IMG/VR virus record: IMGVR_UViG_3300004463_000226
Span: 124,001-188,000 of that record
DNA: 64,000 bases
DNA from: a virus
Direction: 5' to 3' (one strand)
Part shown: one piece after another, positions 15,424 to 24,134 of the stretch
How positions within the stretch are numbered: the first letter of the stretch is position 1
Layout: the number at the start of each line of letters is the position of its first letter
Program-made: the position numbers and the translations under genes
The notes under the pieces: model-generated
Databases searched by the model: none
The model's input: the letters and a program-made list of their open reading frames with translations, nothing else
What the model was told of the DNA's origin: nothing

Positions 15424-17361
15424 TTATACTCGTAAGATATTTGTAAAATATTTCTTATCAGAAGCTTTGATAGTTTCAACACCTAATGCCTCTAATACCG
15501 AATAGAAACGTGAAATGTTATCATTCACAATTGTATCATAGTCGATATAAGGCAATAACCATTCAGGTATTGATTCAACACTTCTTGGGATTGCAATGAT
15601 TTGAACACCTTTCTCAACAAGCTTCTTATTATTACCATTAAACACATGCTTCATCAATCTATCATACGCTTCTGGGAAAACTTTCTTTAAAGGTTCAATA
15701 TGCTCAGGCTTTGTCATCTTAACTTTGACAATATCAATCTTCTCAGGTAACTGTATAGCAAGACTTGGATAGATGATATTCCAAGCAAGTACTCCTCGAA
15801 CACCTTGCTCCTTATAAGGGTCTTTGTATGCTTCTATCTCTTTAACTGACTTAGGAATTAAGAAACTCTTTTCACCTTTATGTAGAGATTCCTGAATTAT
15901 TCCCTCAAGCTTTTCTAGTTCCCTTAATACAGATGAGATACTAATATCATCTTTATATAACAATTCCTTCTTCACTAGATTAATAAAGTAAGCTTTTGTT
16001 TCCTCCCGTGTAGATGACTTAACAAAATCCATTCCTTTGATATCAATCTTCTCAGGATAAATCTCATGACCCTCACGAAGACGCACACTACTGATATATC
16101 TCTTCTTACTACCAGAAAGTATCAATCGTGTAAATAAGAATTCGTTCTTCATGTTAATCTTAGGTCTGAATTCTTTCAAGATATTTGAATCCTTGGTATA
16201 CTTCTTAAGTACATCTGTAACCATGTTTGTCAGGAAATAACACATCATATTGATACTGATGAATCGTAACTCCATAGGATCTCTTTCTAATAGATGGTCG
16301 TTTACAGATATAACATTGCGATTGATAAACTTAACCCAAGGATCTAAATTCAACATGTTTGAGTCTGTGTCTACAGTTACTACAACTTTACGTTTATCAT
16401 TCTTCAGACGTTGAATACGTCCAAAAGGTGAATGATTATAGAATACAAACTCTTTATAATAGTCCCATAAGTCCTCTAAGTTACTTTGCACATTCTTAGG
16501 AACCTTATTTGGATCCTTAAATGACTCTGTTTTATTAACAGCTGTGACTATCTTATATCGTATCTTACGAAGATATGAGAACTTATAGATGTTATTCTTA
16601 AAGTAGATACGATTAATAATATTCTGAGGTAAACTCATCAAGTACTCAAATAAGATAAATTCATACTCAGGTTTAAACTCATAGAAAGAATCTGCCAGAT
16701 GGTCAATTAGTTTCTCAATAGAAACATTGGGCAAGAAACCATCATCTTTAATATGTTTCTCCCTACGAACATTTTCCAAAAACATCATACAATCATCAAG
16801 GTCAATAAACGGTACGTTGTTTGCTAAGAATGCTTCAAACGCTTGTTGCGTTGTACTGATAAGCGATTGACCTGTTGCTGTTACTGATGTTGCGGTATAA
16901 AGATTAAAGAAGTTAGATGTTGGTGCACCAGATGCTCCATAATATGAGTTAGCATTAATCTTTTCTGTTAATTGCATTCGGTCTAATGCCATGTAATCAT
17001 AAGAGCCTTCTTGATGATCTGGTAACTGATTCTTATAAAACTTACGTAACTTAAGGAAGTTATCTAACATGACAGCGGCAGGATTTAATACTTGGTCTTG
17101 ATTCCAGAAGAATACTCCAAAACCTGCTGCTATTGCATTGGTATTTCTAAACCAATCAATCATTGATAATAAATCTACATCTATGTCTAAGTGATTATAG
17201 TTATTATGCATAGATGCTTTTGGATTCACTAGCCGTTCTTTAATAACTTCGTCCAGGAATCCTTTTATTTCTTTCTTTTTTAATTCAGGATACATCGTTG
17301 TGAATATCCTAGTGTAGTGCTTTTTCCAATCTTCGAGAAATATATGACTCTTCTCTCCCAT
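15424..17361 (-). CDS. Family B DNA polymerase, C-terminal half (fingers, palm motif C, thumb)
   Basis: Replicative polymerase fragment of 645 residues. Motif B reads KINANSYYG at residues 134-142, the KxxxNSxYG of family B fingers. Motif C is VDTDS at 331-335, supplying the two catalytic aspartates. A KKRY-type thumb motif with downstream KGMDFVKSST lies near residues 435-470. There is no 3'-5' exonuclease domain and no motif A; both are in the gene at 49904-51730, about 32 kb away. The two products must associate to make an active enzyme. The gene has its own AAGGAG site and ATG, so this is a true two-subunit arrangement and not a frameshift. Confidence 0.9.
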   Translation of the reverse strand: MGEKSHIFLEDWKKHYTRIFTTMYPELKKKEIKGFLDEVIKERLVNPKASMHNNYNHLDIDVDLLSMIDWFRNTNAIAAGFGVFFWNQDQVLNPAAVMLDNFLKLRKFYKNQLPDHQEGSYDYMALDRMQLTEKINANSYYGASGAPTSNFFNLYTATSVTATGQSLISTTQQAFEAFLANNVPFIDLDDCMMFLENVRREKHIKDDGFLPNVSIEKLIDHLADSFYEFKPEYEFILFEYLMSLPQNIINRIYFKNNIYKFSYLRKIRYKIVTAVNKTESFKDPNKVPKNVQSNLEDLWDYYKEFVFYNHSPFGRIQRLKNDKRKVVVTVDTDSNMLNLDPWVKFINRNVISVNDHLLERDPMELRFISINMMCYFLTNMVTDVLKKYTKDSNILKEFRPKINMKNEFLFTRLILSGSKKRYISSVRLREGHEIYPEKIDIKGMDFVKSSTREETKAYFINLVKKELLYKDDISISSVLRELEKLEGIIQESLHKGEKSFLIPKSVKEIEAYKDPYKEQGVRGVLAWNIIYPSLAIQLPEKIDIVKVKMTKPEHIEPLKKVFPEAYDRLMKHVFNGNNKKLVEKGVQIIAIPRSVESIPEWLLPYIDYDTIVNDNISRFYSVLEALGVETIKASDKKYFTNILRV

Positions 17362-17373
17362 GTGTTTTCTCCT

Positions 17374-17901
17374 TTACCATCTATATCTAGGCATAATTAT
17401 CTCCTTGATTTCATTGGATATTTTCTTATCCCTCCATTCATAGTACGGCTTATCTTCCAACATTATCATTGCATATCTAAGCATATCTTTTGCCGATACA
17501 TTGACAAATACATACATCTTATTATCATCGAACTTAACTAAATCTTTTTCATCAACTATGTCGATGTAGGTATTGACATATACTTCATTATCATCAACCC
17601 AACCATCATTTACTATATCACCATATTCCTCACCCACCCTTGTGAATGAATATTCACCTTCATCATCTAACGTATCTAGGAACCTCATAAAGTTCTTTAT
17701 TTCAGGAAATCCACCATGAAAGTCATACCACTTGACATGATCAAACTTCATAAGAATATTTCCCGTTGATTTAAACATTTGTTTTTCAGTTTCTAATAAT
17801 AAATTTTCCTCATCGGGAATATTATTTTCCTTCATCCATATTAAACCTTTATGATATGATTGCTGTGTTAATACTATAGCAACCTCACTCGTATAACCCA
17901 T
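17374..17901 (-). CDS. Hypothetical protein, paralogue of 19449-20090
   Basis: 175 residues starting [11 protein letters not shown] at the ATG at 17901, eight bases after GGAGAG. It shares its plan with the protein at 19449-20090: a short start, a W.K...IP segment, KGNILM/F, then an acidic loop near a hydrophobic strand. It is a small globular protein of the sort often found in phage and prophage accessory regions. Its start overlaps the end of the zinc-finger gene by 17 bases. Function unknown. Confidence 0.65.
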   Translation of the reverse strand: MGYTSEVAIVLTQQSYHKGLIWMKENNIPDEENLLLETEKQMFKSTGNILMKFDHVKWYDFHGGFPEIKNFMRFLDTLDDEGEYSFTRVGEEYGDIVNDGWVDDNEVYVNTYIDIVDEKDLVKFDDNKMYVFVNVSAKDMLRYAMIMLEDKPYYEWRDKKISNEIKEIIMPRYRW

Positions 17902-18139
17902 CAGTCTTACTCTCCATTTCCTTTTCTTTATTAGAATCATCAATTATTTCTACACATAAATTAACACATTCATCACAAATATAAACATTAGGTCCAGCAA
18001 TCAACTTCTGAACTTGATGTTGATTTTTACCACAGAAAGAGCAGTGTAGAGTATCAAACTTACCCTGCATTTTTAATAAATTATCATAAGCCTTTGCTTT
18101 ATCAACTACTTCATGAAACTGCTGTTGTAAGTCTGACAT
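17885..18139 (-). CDS. Stand-alone ClpX-type zinc-binding domain protein
   Basis: 84 residues whose centre (33-65) is nearly the same as the N-terminal zinc-binding domain of ClpX: C33SFC36GK...[12 protein letters not shown]55DEC58...C62. In ClpX this domain dimerises and binds adaptors and substrates for the ClpXP protease. Here there is no AAA ATPase behind it, only a helical N-terminus and a charged C-terminus. It could compete for adaptors, bring phage substrates to host ClpXP, or block ClpX hexamers. The ATG at 18139 lies one base after the upstream stop. Zinc ligands are seen directly; targeting of ClpX is inference. Confidence 0.85.
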   Translation of the reverse strand: MSDLQQQFHEVVDKAKAYDNLLKMQGKFDTLHCSFCGKNQHQVQKLIAGPNVYICDECVNLCVEIIDDSNKEKEMESKTDGLYE

Positions 18140-18140
18140 A

Positions 18141-18731
18141 TTAACCCAACTCCACTGTAATTTTATTGTCTTTCTTATATTCTTTGATAGCTTTTTCAAG
18201 GGCTAATACATTTCGTTGAGTAAGGAATGCAGTAGCGGAATTACCATGTTCAGTATCTTGAATTCTTAAACTCAGGTCACCCCATTCATCTTCTAGAGTA
18301 ATTAACTCATCACACTCACCTATTGTTTTGAGATATAGTTTAGTCTTTTGGTCATTATGAGAATTGACAAAATCATCAACGACTTCTTCCTCATCATTAT
18401 CAGGGAATTCAATTAACTTATCTAACGTGAATGTTGGATCTCTAAACTCACCTTTAATTAAAGTATCAACCACTCCCATAACTAGAACAAATTCATCTTT
18501 ATTAAGAGATGTGACTATAGTATTCAGTGTATTTAATGTTATAGCCATTGATTCAGCAGTATCTACAAATATCCTATGAAACATGAAATTACTAGCACCA
18601 GTTGTAATCTTAGCATCGCTCTTTGCGAAGATACTGTGTTTAGCATTAAATATTGCCTCGTTGTTAATTAACATTAATTTTCCAGCAGCTTCTTTCTTTA
18701 ATAATAAATTTACTTTCACAGTTTGAATCAT
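18141..18731 (-). CDS. Hypothetical protein, first gene of the polymerase-containing operon
   Basis: 196 residues, unknown family; an acidic loop ([11 protein letters not shown]) lies in the middle. TAGGAGG precedes the ATG, and a TATATATTATA-N4-GGTA promoter element lies 28 bases upstream. It heads the run that continues with the ClpX-type zinc finger, the 17374 gene and the DNA polymerase C-half. Confidence 0.7.
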   Translation of the reverse strand: MIQTVKVNLLLKKEAAGKLMLINNEAIFNAKHSIFAKSDAKITTGASNFMFHRIFVDTAESMAITLNTLNTIVTSLNKDEFVLVMGVVDTLIKGEFRDPTFTLDKLIEFPDNDEEEVVDDFVNSHNDQKTKLYLKTIGECDELITLEDEWGDLSLRIQDTEHGNSATAFLTQRNVLALEKAIKEYKKDNKITVELG

Positions 18732-18758
18732 CTAGATTCCTCCTAATTATTTATTTGA

Positions 18759-18777
18759 TACCTCTCTATAATATATA
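18759..18777 (-). promoter_or_regulatory. Putative non-late promoter TATATATTATA-N4-GGTA
   Basis: TATATATTATA, GAGA, GGTA on the minus strand, 28 bases before the ATG at 18731. One of four copies with the same spacing. Confidence 0.6.
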
Positions 18778-18832
18778 CACATACTTTCATTTATAATTTT
18801 GTTGAAATGGATTTGAAAGTTTACTATGATCC

Positions 18833-18867
18833 AAAAAAAAAGAAAACCATAGGAAACCCTATGGTTT
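18833..18867 (-). terminator. Terminator after the 18866 gene
   Basis: A 10-bp stem (18844-18853 with 18858-18867) and an AAAC/GTTT loop, then TTTTCTTTTTTTTT on the minus strand. The right arm includes the stop codon. Confidence 0.85.
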
Positions 18868-19447
18868 ATTTAATGTACACATCTACAAGATTACCATCTT
18901 CATAGACAATTGTTCTACCTGAATGTGTAGTAGATGTAATTTTGAGATAGTACTCATCTTTTGATCCTACACAATGAACAAAATTTTTCGTTATCGTAGA
19001 TACAGTAAAGCATTCTCCAGCTTCAGTTATAGTCCGTTCAAATATCAAATTATCACAACCAGTTCTATCTGTATAATCATTTGATATTAATATATTATTT
19101 TTAGCAACTACCTGATTCTCCCAGTATCTTTTTAATCCTCGTTCATGCATAGCATCAGTTAATATTAATTCTATTTTTGCTTCTGTTATCATATCTATAG
19201 ATGATTGATATACTTCTTCATGAGATTCATTTAATGTATCGGGATCACCATAATCGGAAAGGAATTGACCTAGACTACTATATAATAGTGAAGCCCCTTT
19301 AACATTGAGCTCCAACTCAAATTCAGGATGATCTGCATGAGAATCTAATTTAAAGGTTTCATCAACCTCATTAGTCCACATATACATTTTATTTCCTTTT
19401 TTATCATAAAACCCACCCATTGGTATTTCTTTACGTTTCTTACTCAT
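18866..19447 (-). CDS. Hypothetical protein
   Basis: 193 residues from the ATG at 19447, preceded by GGAGGAGGAATAAG. The N-terminus is basic (SKKRKE), followed by an acidic, probably beta-rich body. Its start lies one base beyond the stop of the upstream gene, suggesting coupled translation. Family unknown. Confidence 0.65.
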   Translation of the reverse strand: MSKKRKEIPMGGFYDKKGNKMYMWTNEVDETFKLDSHADHPEFELELNVKGASLLYSSLGQFLSDYGDPDTLNESHEEVYQSSIDMITEAKIELILTDAMHERGLKRYWENQVVAKNNILISNDYTDRTGCDNLIFERTITEAGECFTVSTITKNFVHCVGSKDEYYLKITSTTHSGRTIVYEDGNLVDVYIK

Positions 19448-19448
19448 C

Positions 19449-20090
19449 TTATTCCTCCTCCTCTTCTTCATCGTTTTTGAATTTATCAGGATCCATGAAG
19501 CTATCTATCAAACGCCCAAGCTTTCCGACTCCACCCCAAAATTCAAATGTTAATTTCATCTCACCATTCTCATCCGCTAAAGATTCTCCAAACTTTGTAG
19601 TCTTTATTGATAATTCAAAGAATCCTTTTTTTCTATCGCCTCTTATGTGTATAGGTGTTTTATTGGCATCGTATACAACATCACTTATGTAGTCAGGATT
19701 ATCTTTATTCTGTATAAGCTCACCCGTTGTTGTAAATCTTCTTGCCTTTCCAGTTGCCTGTATAGTAGTTGAATATTGAACAGACACATCATCTAATGTA
19801 CCAAATGTAGATATACCTGTTCGATGTAATACAACTATCTTAAAATCTTCTGACTCTTCATCATCTTCGTTAACAAATCTAAGTAGAGTAAGTAATGAAT
19901 TATCATTGTCACTACCTCTTACTCTAGCACTAAATAGAATATTACCCTTCTCTGTTTGCTGGACATATCCTTCAATTCTGTTGAATATATTTCGATTCTC
20001 AGGTATTTCCTCTGATTTCATCCATTTCCAGCACTTATCAAATAATTTTGGTTTCATCATAACTGTTACATACGAAGCATATAATGCCAT
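19449..20090 (-). CDS. Hypothetical protein, paralogue of 17374-17901
   Basis: 213 residues, starting MALYASYVTVMM with WKWMK..EIP near residue 22 and KGNILF near 50, matching the layout of the 17374 protein. It is longer, with an extra C-terminal domain and an EEEEEE end. It is first in its transcript, 25 bases downstream of a TATATATTATA-like promoter element. The pair probably arose by duplication within this phage or lineage; function unknown. Confidence 0.65.
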   Translation of the reverse strand: MALYASYVTVMMKPKLFDKCWKWMKSEEIPENRNIFNRIEGYVQQTEKGNILFSARVRGSDNDNSLLTLLRFVNEDDEESEDFKIVVLHRTGISTFGTLDDVSVQYSTTIQATGKARRFTTTGELIQNKDNPDYISDVVYDANKTPIHIRGDRKKGFFELSIKTTKFGESLADENGEMKLTFEFWGGVGKLGRLIDSFMDPDKFKNDEEEEEE

Positions 20091-20114
20091 AGTTATTACC
20101 TCCTTTTATTTTCA

Positions 20115-20133
20115 TACCTATTAATAATATATA
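20115..20133 (-). promoter_or_regulatory. Putative non-late promoter (AATAATATATA variant)
   Basis: Minus strand TATATATTATT, four bases, GGTA, 25 bases before the ATG at 20090. It lies back to back with the AACA(N6)TA promoter of the plus-strand gene at 20209. Confidence 0.6.
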
Positions 20134-20170
20134 AATCAAATAATTTTTACGTTAACAAACAACTTGATAG

Positions 20171-20182
20171 AACAAATATTTA
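20171..20182 (+). promoter_or_regulatory. AACA(N6)TA late-type promoter
   Basis: AACAAATATTTA, 26 bases before the ATG at 20209. The same 12 bases occur before the gene at 31990. Confidence 0.6.
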
Positions 20183-20208
20183 AAATATTAAGGAAAGGAA
20201 TGATTTAC

Positions 20209-20694
20209 ATGCTATTTGACCGCAATGGTAGAATGGAGCCTACTCAGGAATCCACATTATCTATTGAAGATCAAGCTCTTATCATGGAAGCTGCAATTCT
20301 TGATTCAGTTTCTCCTGATGAGCTACAAGCATTCTTAGAAAATCATACTGAAGTACAAGCTGCTATTCGTGACGAAGTTCTCTTAGAGAAAACTATCGTT
20401 CGCTTAGACAAAGCTGCTAAAATTACACGCGCACAAAAGGTTGCTGTATTCACAGTGGCTAAAGAGCGTAATGACCCGCTTATCAAAAAGCTTATGACTG
20501 TATGGCGCCTAGAACGCTATCTTGAAGGAACACTTCTTCGCAAATACGGTAGTGAAGGAATGCGTCGTGCTCGTGCGGCAATGAACAAGCCTTCTAAATC
20601 TAAATCTAAAACAGTTAAATCTGTGGCAAGTCGCCTTAAGGGTCAGCTAAATGCTGCTAACGGTCCAGTGCCGACTCAATTAAACAACATTTAA
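20209..20694 (+). CDS. Isolated late gene, candidate abundant virion or core protein
   Basis: 161 residues starting MLFDRNGRMEP, nine bases after AAAGGA. Helical, basic in the second half, with a serine/lysine-rich tail. It is the only plus-strand gene between two minus-strand operons, with its own late-type promoter and terminator. Codons such as CGC, CGT and GCT are used more than in its neighbours and resemble the capsid and sheath genes, which suggests high expression. I do not recognise the family. Confidence 0.65.
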   Translation: MLFDRNGRMEPTQESTLSIEDQALIMEAAILDSVSPDELQAFLENHTEVQAAIRDEVLLEKTIVRLDKAAKITRAQKVAVFTVAKERNDPLIKKLMTVWRLERYLEGTLLRKYGSEGMRRARAAMNKPSKSKSKTVKSVASRLKGQLNAANGPVPTQLNNI

Positions 20695-20701
20695 TACAAA
20701 A

Positions 20702-20741
20702 AAATAATACCATATAGGAAATAACCTATATGGTATTATTT
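20702..20741. terminator. Bidirectional terminator
   Basis: A stem of about 17 bp (20702-20718 with 20725-20741) with flanking A and T runs lies between two convergent genes and can serve both. Confidence 0.85.
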
Positions 20742-20749
20742 AATGTCTT

Positions 20750-21442
20750 TTAGATACGTGCAATGGAACGTTCAGTTTTATATTTAAGAGCAGCATATAC
20801 TAACTCTTTCTTATGTGCAGGGACTGCTTCATCCTCATTATCAGAATCTTCAGCCTCCTCAATCATGGAGATCCACGCAAATAGTTCATCATATGTTACA
20901 TCGTCAATACGCTCAAGAACTTCTTCTGTACTAAAATCATTTCTCTTCAGAGCAGAACTCAGGAACATATAGCCGATGTCATGAGTGTTATCAAGAATAA
21001 ACTGCTTAGATACTCTATCAGCATATGCATTGATCATTGTAGCAAATGTATCAACAGCCTCTTCATCAACCAATGTTGTAGATATGTAAGTAAACAAACT
21101 CTTGATTAAAGATTCTTTATATTCAACAGAGTAATCTTTAGCAAGAAGCATGTTAAGATAATCGCCTTCACGATGAAGATCAAACACTACCCGATTAAAT
21201 ACAACTTTGGAACGCTCCTCCAGGATATACTGAGGAACTTCACTGTTCTTTAATATTGCACCAAAATGCAGAATATCAAGATACTTACCAATAAATGCTT
21301 CTGATAAACTGGTTCTAGAAAGAAGCTCTAGAATATGACCTCTGGCTTTTTCCTCATCTTCAATATGAGGTATTAAACTCCTAACCAGATTAATATCAAT
21401 CTCACCATTTGCACCTGTAATTGCTTTTTCAAATACGTTCAT
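20750..21442 (-). CDS. Hypothetical helical protein
   Basis: 230 residues, nearly all helical by composition, with an acidic stretch (EEAEDSDNEDEA) near the C-terminus. TTAGGAG precedes the ATG and a TATATATTATA-N4-GGTA element lies 33 bases upstream, so it is a single-gene or first-gene unit ended by the bidirectional terminator. The family is not recognised. Confidence 0.7.
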   Translation of the reverse strand: MNVFEKAITGANGEIDINLVRSLIPHIEDEEKARGHILELLSRTSLSEAFIGKYLDILHFGAILKNSEVPQYILEERSKVVFNRVVFDLHREGDYLNMLLAKDYSVEYKESLIKSLFTYISTTLVDEEAVDTFATMINAYADRVSKQFILDNTHDIGYMFLSSALKRNDFSTEEVLERIDDVTYDELFAWISMIEEAEDSDNEDEAVPAHKKELVYAALKYKTERSIARI

Positions 21443-21474
21443 AATTAATTTCTCCTAACATAATATATTTTCAT

Positions 21475-21493
21475 TACCTTTTTATAATATATA
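21475..21493 (-). promoter_or_regulatory. Putative non-late promoter TATATATTATA-N4-GGTA
   Basis: Minus strand TATATATTATA, AAAA, GGTA, 33 bases before the ATG at 21442. Confidence 0.6.
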
Positions 21494-21507
21494 ATCAAAG
21501 ACGCTTA

Positions 21508-21747
21508 CTATTCGATAATAGAAGAAACATCATCAATGATATCGAGATAAACAATAAAGACTATAGTCTGCTCATGTTCGTCGACCAGTTTAATAACTTT
21601 AGTTACTCTAAAATAATGTAGTCCTATCCTACTATTAATCCTCATATAGTTTCCAACAGATACTTCTATATCTTCATCATATATGCTAGTTTCAATTATT
21701 CCATACTCATCATGCCTATATAGATATTTAAAGGATCTAATAGTCAT
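21508..21747 (-). CDS. Small hypothetical protein
   Basis: 79 residues from the ATG at 21747, nine bases after an AAGGAG that lies in the overlap with the upstream gene. An alternative in-frame ATG at 21765 forms an ATGA overlap with the previous stop. The product looks beta-rich and small. Function unknown. Confidence 0.6.
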   Translation of the reverse strand: MTIRSFKYLYRHDEYGIIETSIYDEDIEVSVGNYMRINSRIGLHYFRVTKVIKLVDEHEQTIVFIVYLDIIDDVSSIIE

Positions 21748-21761
21748 TTTTCTATGCTCCT

Positions 21762-22010
21762 TCATTTAGGTGTGTTCCATAATATCTTAGTTTGTATTGT
21801 TGGCGGTACTTGTTCGAAAGGAACTTGAGTTAGGTCGATGATAAATACTTTGGTTTTTCTATCTAAGTCTAGATACCAACCAATATCAGAAATAGTGTGG
21901 TATTCATTGTTAATAACTATACCCAATCCTTTGCTAAATTCTAGTTCTTCTTTAGCCTCAATAGAGTCAATTATTTTACAGCTCTCACGAATTAAATACT
22001 CTAACCTCAT
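21762..22010 (-). CDS. Small hypothetical protein
   Basis: 82 residues from the ATG at 22010, with TAGGAGG six bases upstream. A helical start (YLIRESCKIIDSIEAKEEL) is followed by a small beta region. The same CTAGGAGG leader is seen at the genes starting at 13978 and 14482. Function unknown. Confidence 0.6.
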   Translation of the reverse strand: MRLEYLIRESCKIIDSIEAKEELEFSKGLGIVINNEYHTISDIGWYLDLDRKTKVFIIDLTQVPFEQVPPTIQTKILWNTPK

Positions 22011-22036
22011 AGTGAATCCTCCTAGAAAATTATATT

Positions 22037-22047
22037 TATATATTATA
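22037..22047 (+). promoter_or_regulatory. TATATATTATA element on the plus strand
   Basis: Matches the AT core of the non-late promoter, pointing toward the beta-prime gene but without a GGTA box and about 90 bases from its ATG. Confidence 0.3.
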
Positions 22048-22103
22048 TTGATAGTTAACGACATTATAAAAATCTATTACGAATTAATTTTTACTAGTGT
22101 CGA

Positions 22104-22115
22104 AACAGTCCATTA
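22104..22115 (+). promoter_or_regulatory. AACA(N6)TA promoter of the beta-prime operon
   Basis: AACAGTCCATTA, 24 bases before the ATG at 22140. Confidence 0.55.
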
Positions 22116-22139
22116 GGACAGAAGGAGGAGAAATAGAAT

Positions 22140-24125
22140 ATGGAAAAAAATGTGGTAGACATTATTAATCTATTTAGTAACAATGTAATTAGTATTGAGG
22201 ACATGACAGAGACAAGGGAAATATATAATGGGTCAATAGAGAAATATTATGACTTCATTAAACAAGGATTTGAACATGTTGAATTAAGAGAATGTCCTGT
22301 TCATTTTAGATTCTTCGATAAAGAAGATCAAATGATCCATACGTTACAACTCAGACACTTTGTAACAAACTTAATGTTCTGGGAGCCAATTGTACGTATG
22401 GGTGTTTATGATGTGATAGATGAAAGCTATATCGTAGATTGTACTAAACTATCTAATCGTCTTATCAAGAATTATATTGACGAGAAGATCATTATACCTT
22501 TTAAGACAGAAGTAGAGAATGTCAAGCTAAATAAAGTAATTCATGATATGATTCACAATTTAGGTAGAATCTCTACCGATTTTAATATACTTCTAGGATT
22601 GTCAATGAACGTAGAAACATTCATTGATGTTGCTAATAAGAACGCTAGATTTAATGAAATCATCCGTACAACTATTGATGATTCAATGCAGCCAAATGAG
22701 ATTGAAAGTTATCTGGATAAACTTACTAAGGAACAGATGGGTATCTTAATGGTTGATGATAACATGCTTAAACCTATACTGAAATCTGGTACAGGTATTA
22801 AGGCTGGACAGTTTAAAGAGTTTGCTGTTAACGCAGGATTAAAACCAGATATTGATGGTAATACAATTCCTATTGCTGTAAACTCTAACTTTATCGTTGG
22901 TGGTTTGAATAACATTACCAACTACTATATCGACTCATTGGGTGGGCGTAAATCCATCATTATGAATAAAACAGTAATGGGTCGCTCAGGACACTTTGCT
23001 CGGATGGTTATGTTATTATCATCTACAGTAAGAATGAGAAAAGATGAGAAAGACTGTGGCACAGTACATTCTTCTAAGATTAATGTAAGAACAGAAGAGC
23101 ATTTGTATCGTCTAAAAGGCAGATATTATAGATTGATGCATGACCGACAGTATAGGTTATTAAAAGGAACCGAAAGACATTTGATTGGTAGAGATATATT
23201 GATTCGTACTCCAGCCAAATGTGCATCTAAAGAAATTTGTAAAACTTGCTACGGTCATCTATATTATACTAATCGTGACCTCGAATCTATTGGAGGCTTC
23301 GCTGGTGCAAAGATAACAGAGCCATTATCTCAGTCTATTCTATCTTCTAAACACTTACTTACAACACAGTCAGAGAAGATTGAGTTCAATGAAGAATTCT
23401 ATTCATTCTTCAAGCTTAATGCCAATGAGATTATGATTAACGGCGACAATGAGAATATCGAAAGATATAGCATTGTTCTTATCCGTGAAAATATTCAAAC
23501 TATTGATGAGTTTGATGAAGCAGAGTTCAACAGCTACGTTGATACATTCCATATCAAAGATAAAAAGACTGGTGACTTGATTGAGATCCAAGAAAAACAT
23601 ATCAAGGAGCTTTATATCGCACCAGATGTAAAAGAACTTATGGTTCGTCCAAAAGGAAATAAAGAGATTCTTGAGATTGATCTTTCTAAAGTCGGTGATG
23701 ATGATAGAATCTTCGTTGTCGAAATCTCTAATAACGAATTAACAAAACCACTATACAACATCATGTATCTACTTAATAACAAAAAGCGTCGTGAAGAAGC
23801 TGGAGTATTTACAATTGATGAAATGATTCAACGTATGCTAGACCTGCTGATTGAATCTAAGATTGATGCTGATTCAGTACACGGTGAGTTATTAATACGT
23901 CCATTGATTCGTAATTCTAATAACGTTCTGAAGATTCCTGATTTCAAACGTTACAATGCAAGTCGTGAGTATGAAGTATTGACTGTAGAAGGTGCATTAC
24001 AACGCCATCCATCAGTACTAATCAGCTTATCTTTCCAAGACATTGGAAGACAATTAACTAATCCACTGACGTTTAAGAAGAGAGAAACATCATTTATTGA
24101 TCCTTTCTTCCAAGAACGTCCATAG
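22140..24125 (+). CDS. RNA polymerase beta-prime, C-terminal half
   Basis: 661-residue fragment of a phage multisubunit RNA polymerase. A bridge-helix segment at about 266-292 (LGGRKSIIMNKTVMGRSGHF) matches the HGARKGLADTALKTA.SGYL region of bacterial beta-prime. All four zinc-site cysteines corresponding to E. coli C814, C888, C895 and C898 are kept (C306, C361, C367, C370). The trigger loop at about 385-410 (GGFAGAKITEPLSQSI...KHLL) keeps the catalytic-site histidine but replaces M932 and R933 of E. coli. The metal-binding NADFDGD motif is absent, so another gene, outside the window, must encode the N-terminal half. This split is known for phiKZ and AR9 virion and non-virion polymerases. 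Confidence 0.9.
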   Translation: MEKNVVDIINLFSNNVISIEDMTETREIYNGSIEKYYDFIKQGFEHVELRECPVHFRFFDKEDQMIHTLQLRHFVTNLMFWEPIVRMGVYDVIDESYIVDCTKLSNRLIKNYIDEKIIIPFKTEVENVKLNKVIHDMIHNLGRISTDFNILLGLSMNVETFIDVANKNARFNEIIRTTIDDSMQPNEIESYLDKLTKEQMGILMVDDNMLKPILKSGTGIKAGQFKEFAVNAGLKPDIDGNTIPIAVNSNFIVGGLNNITNYYIDSLGGRKSIIMNKTVMGRSGHFARMVMLLSSTVRMRKDEKDCGTVHSSKINVRTEEHLYRLKGRYYRLMHDRQYRLLKGTERHLIGRDILIRTPAKCASKEICKTCYGHLYYTNRDLESIGGFAGAKITEPLSQSILSSKHLLTTQSEKIEFNEEFYSFFKLNANEIMINGDNENIERYSIVLIRENIQTIDEFDEAEFNSYVDTFHIKDKKTGDLIEIQEKHIKELYIAPDVKELMVRPKGNKEILEIDLSKVGDDDRIFVVEISNNELTKPLYNIMYLLNNKKRREEAGVFTIDEMIQRMLDLLIESKIDADSVHGELLIRPLIRNSNNVLKIPDFKRYNASREYEVLTVEGALQRHPSVLISLSFQDIGRQLTNPLTFKKRETSFIDPFFQERP

Positions 24126-24134
24126 GAGGATTAT

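Noticed and set aside
22104-22115. Treating the AACA(N6)TA hits as chance
   Set aside because: In AT-rich DNA single hits are expected, but the narrow distance to start codons and absence from other operons argue against chance for the set; individual sites remain unproven.
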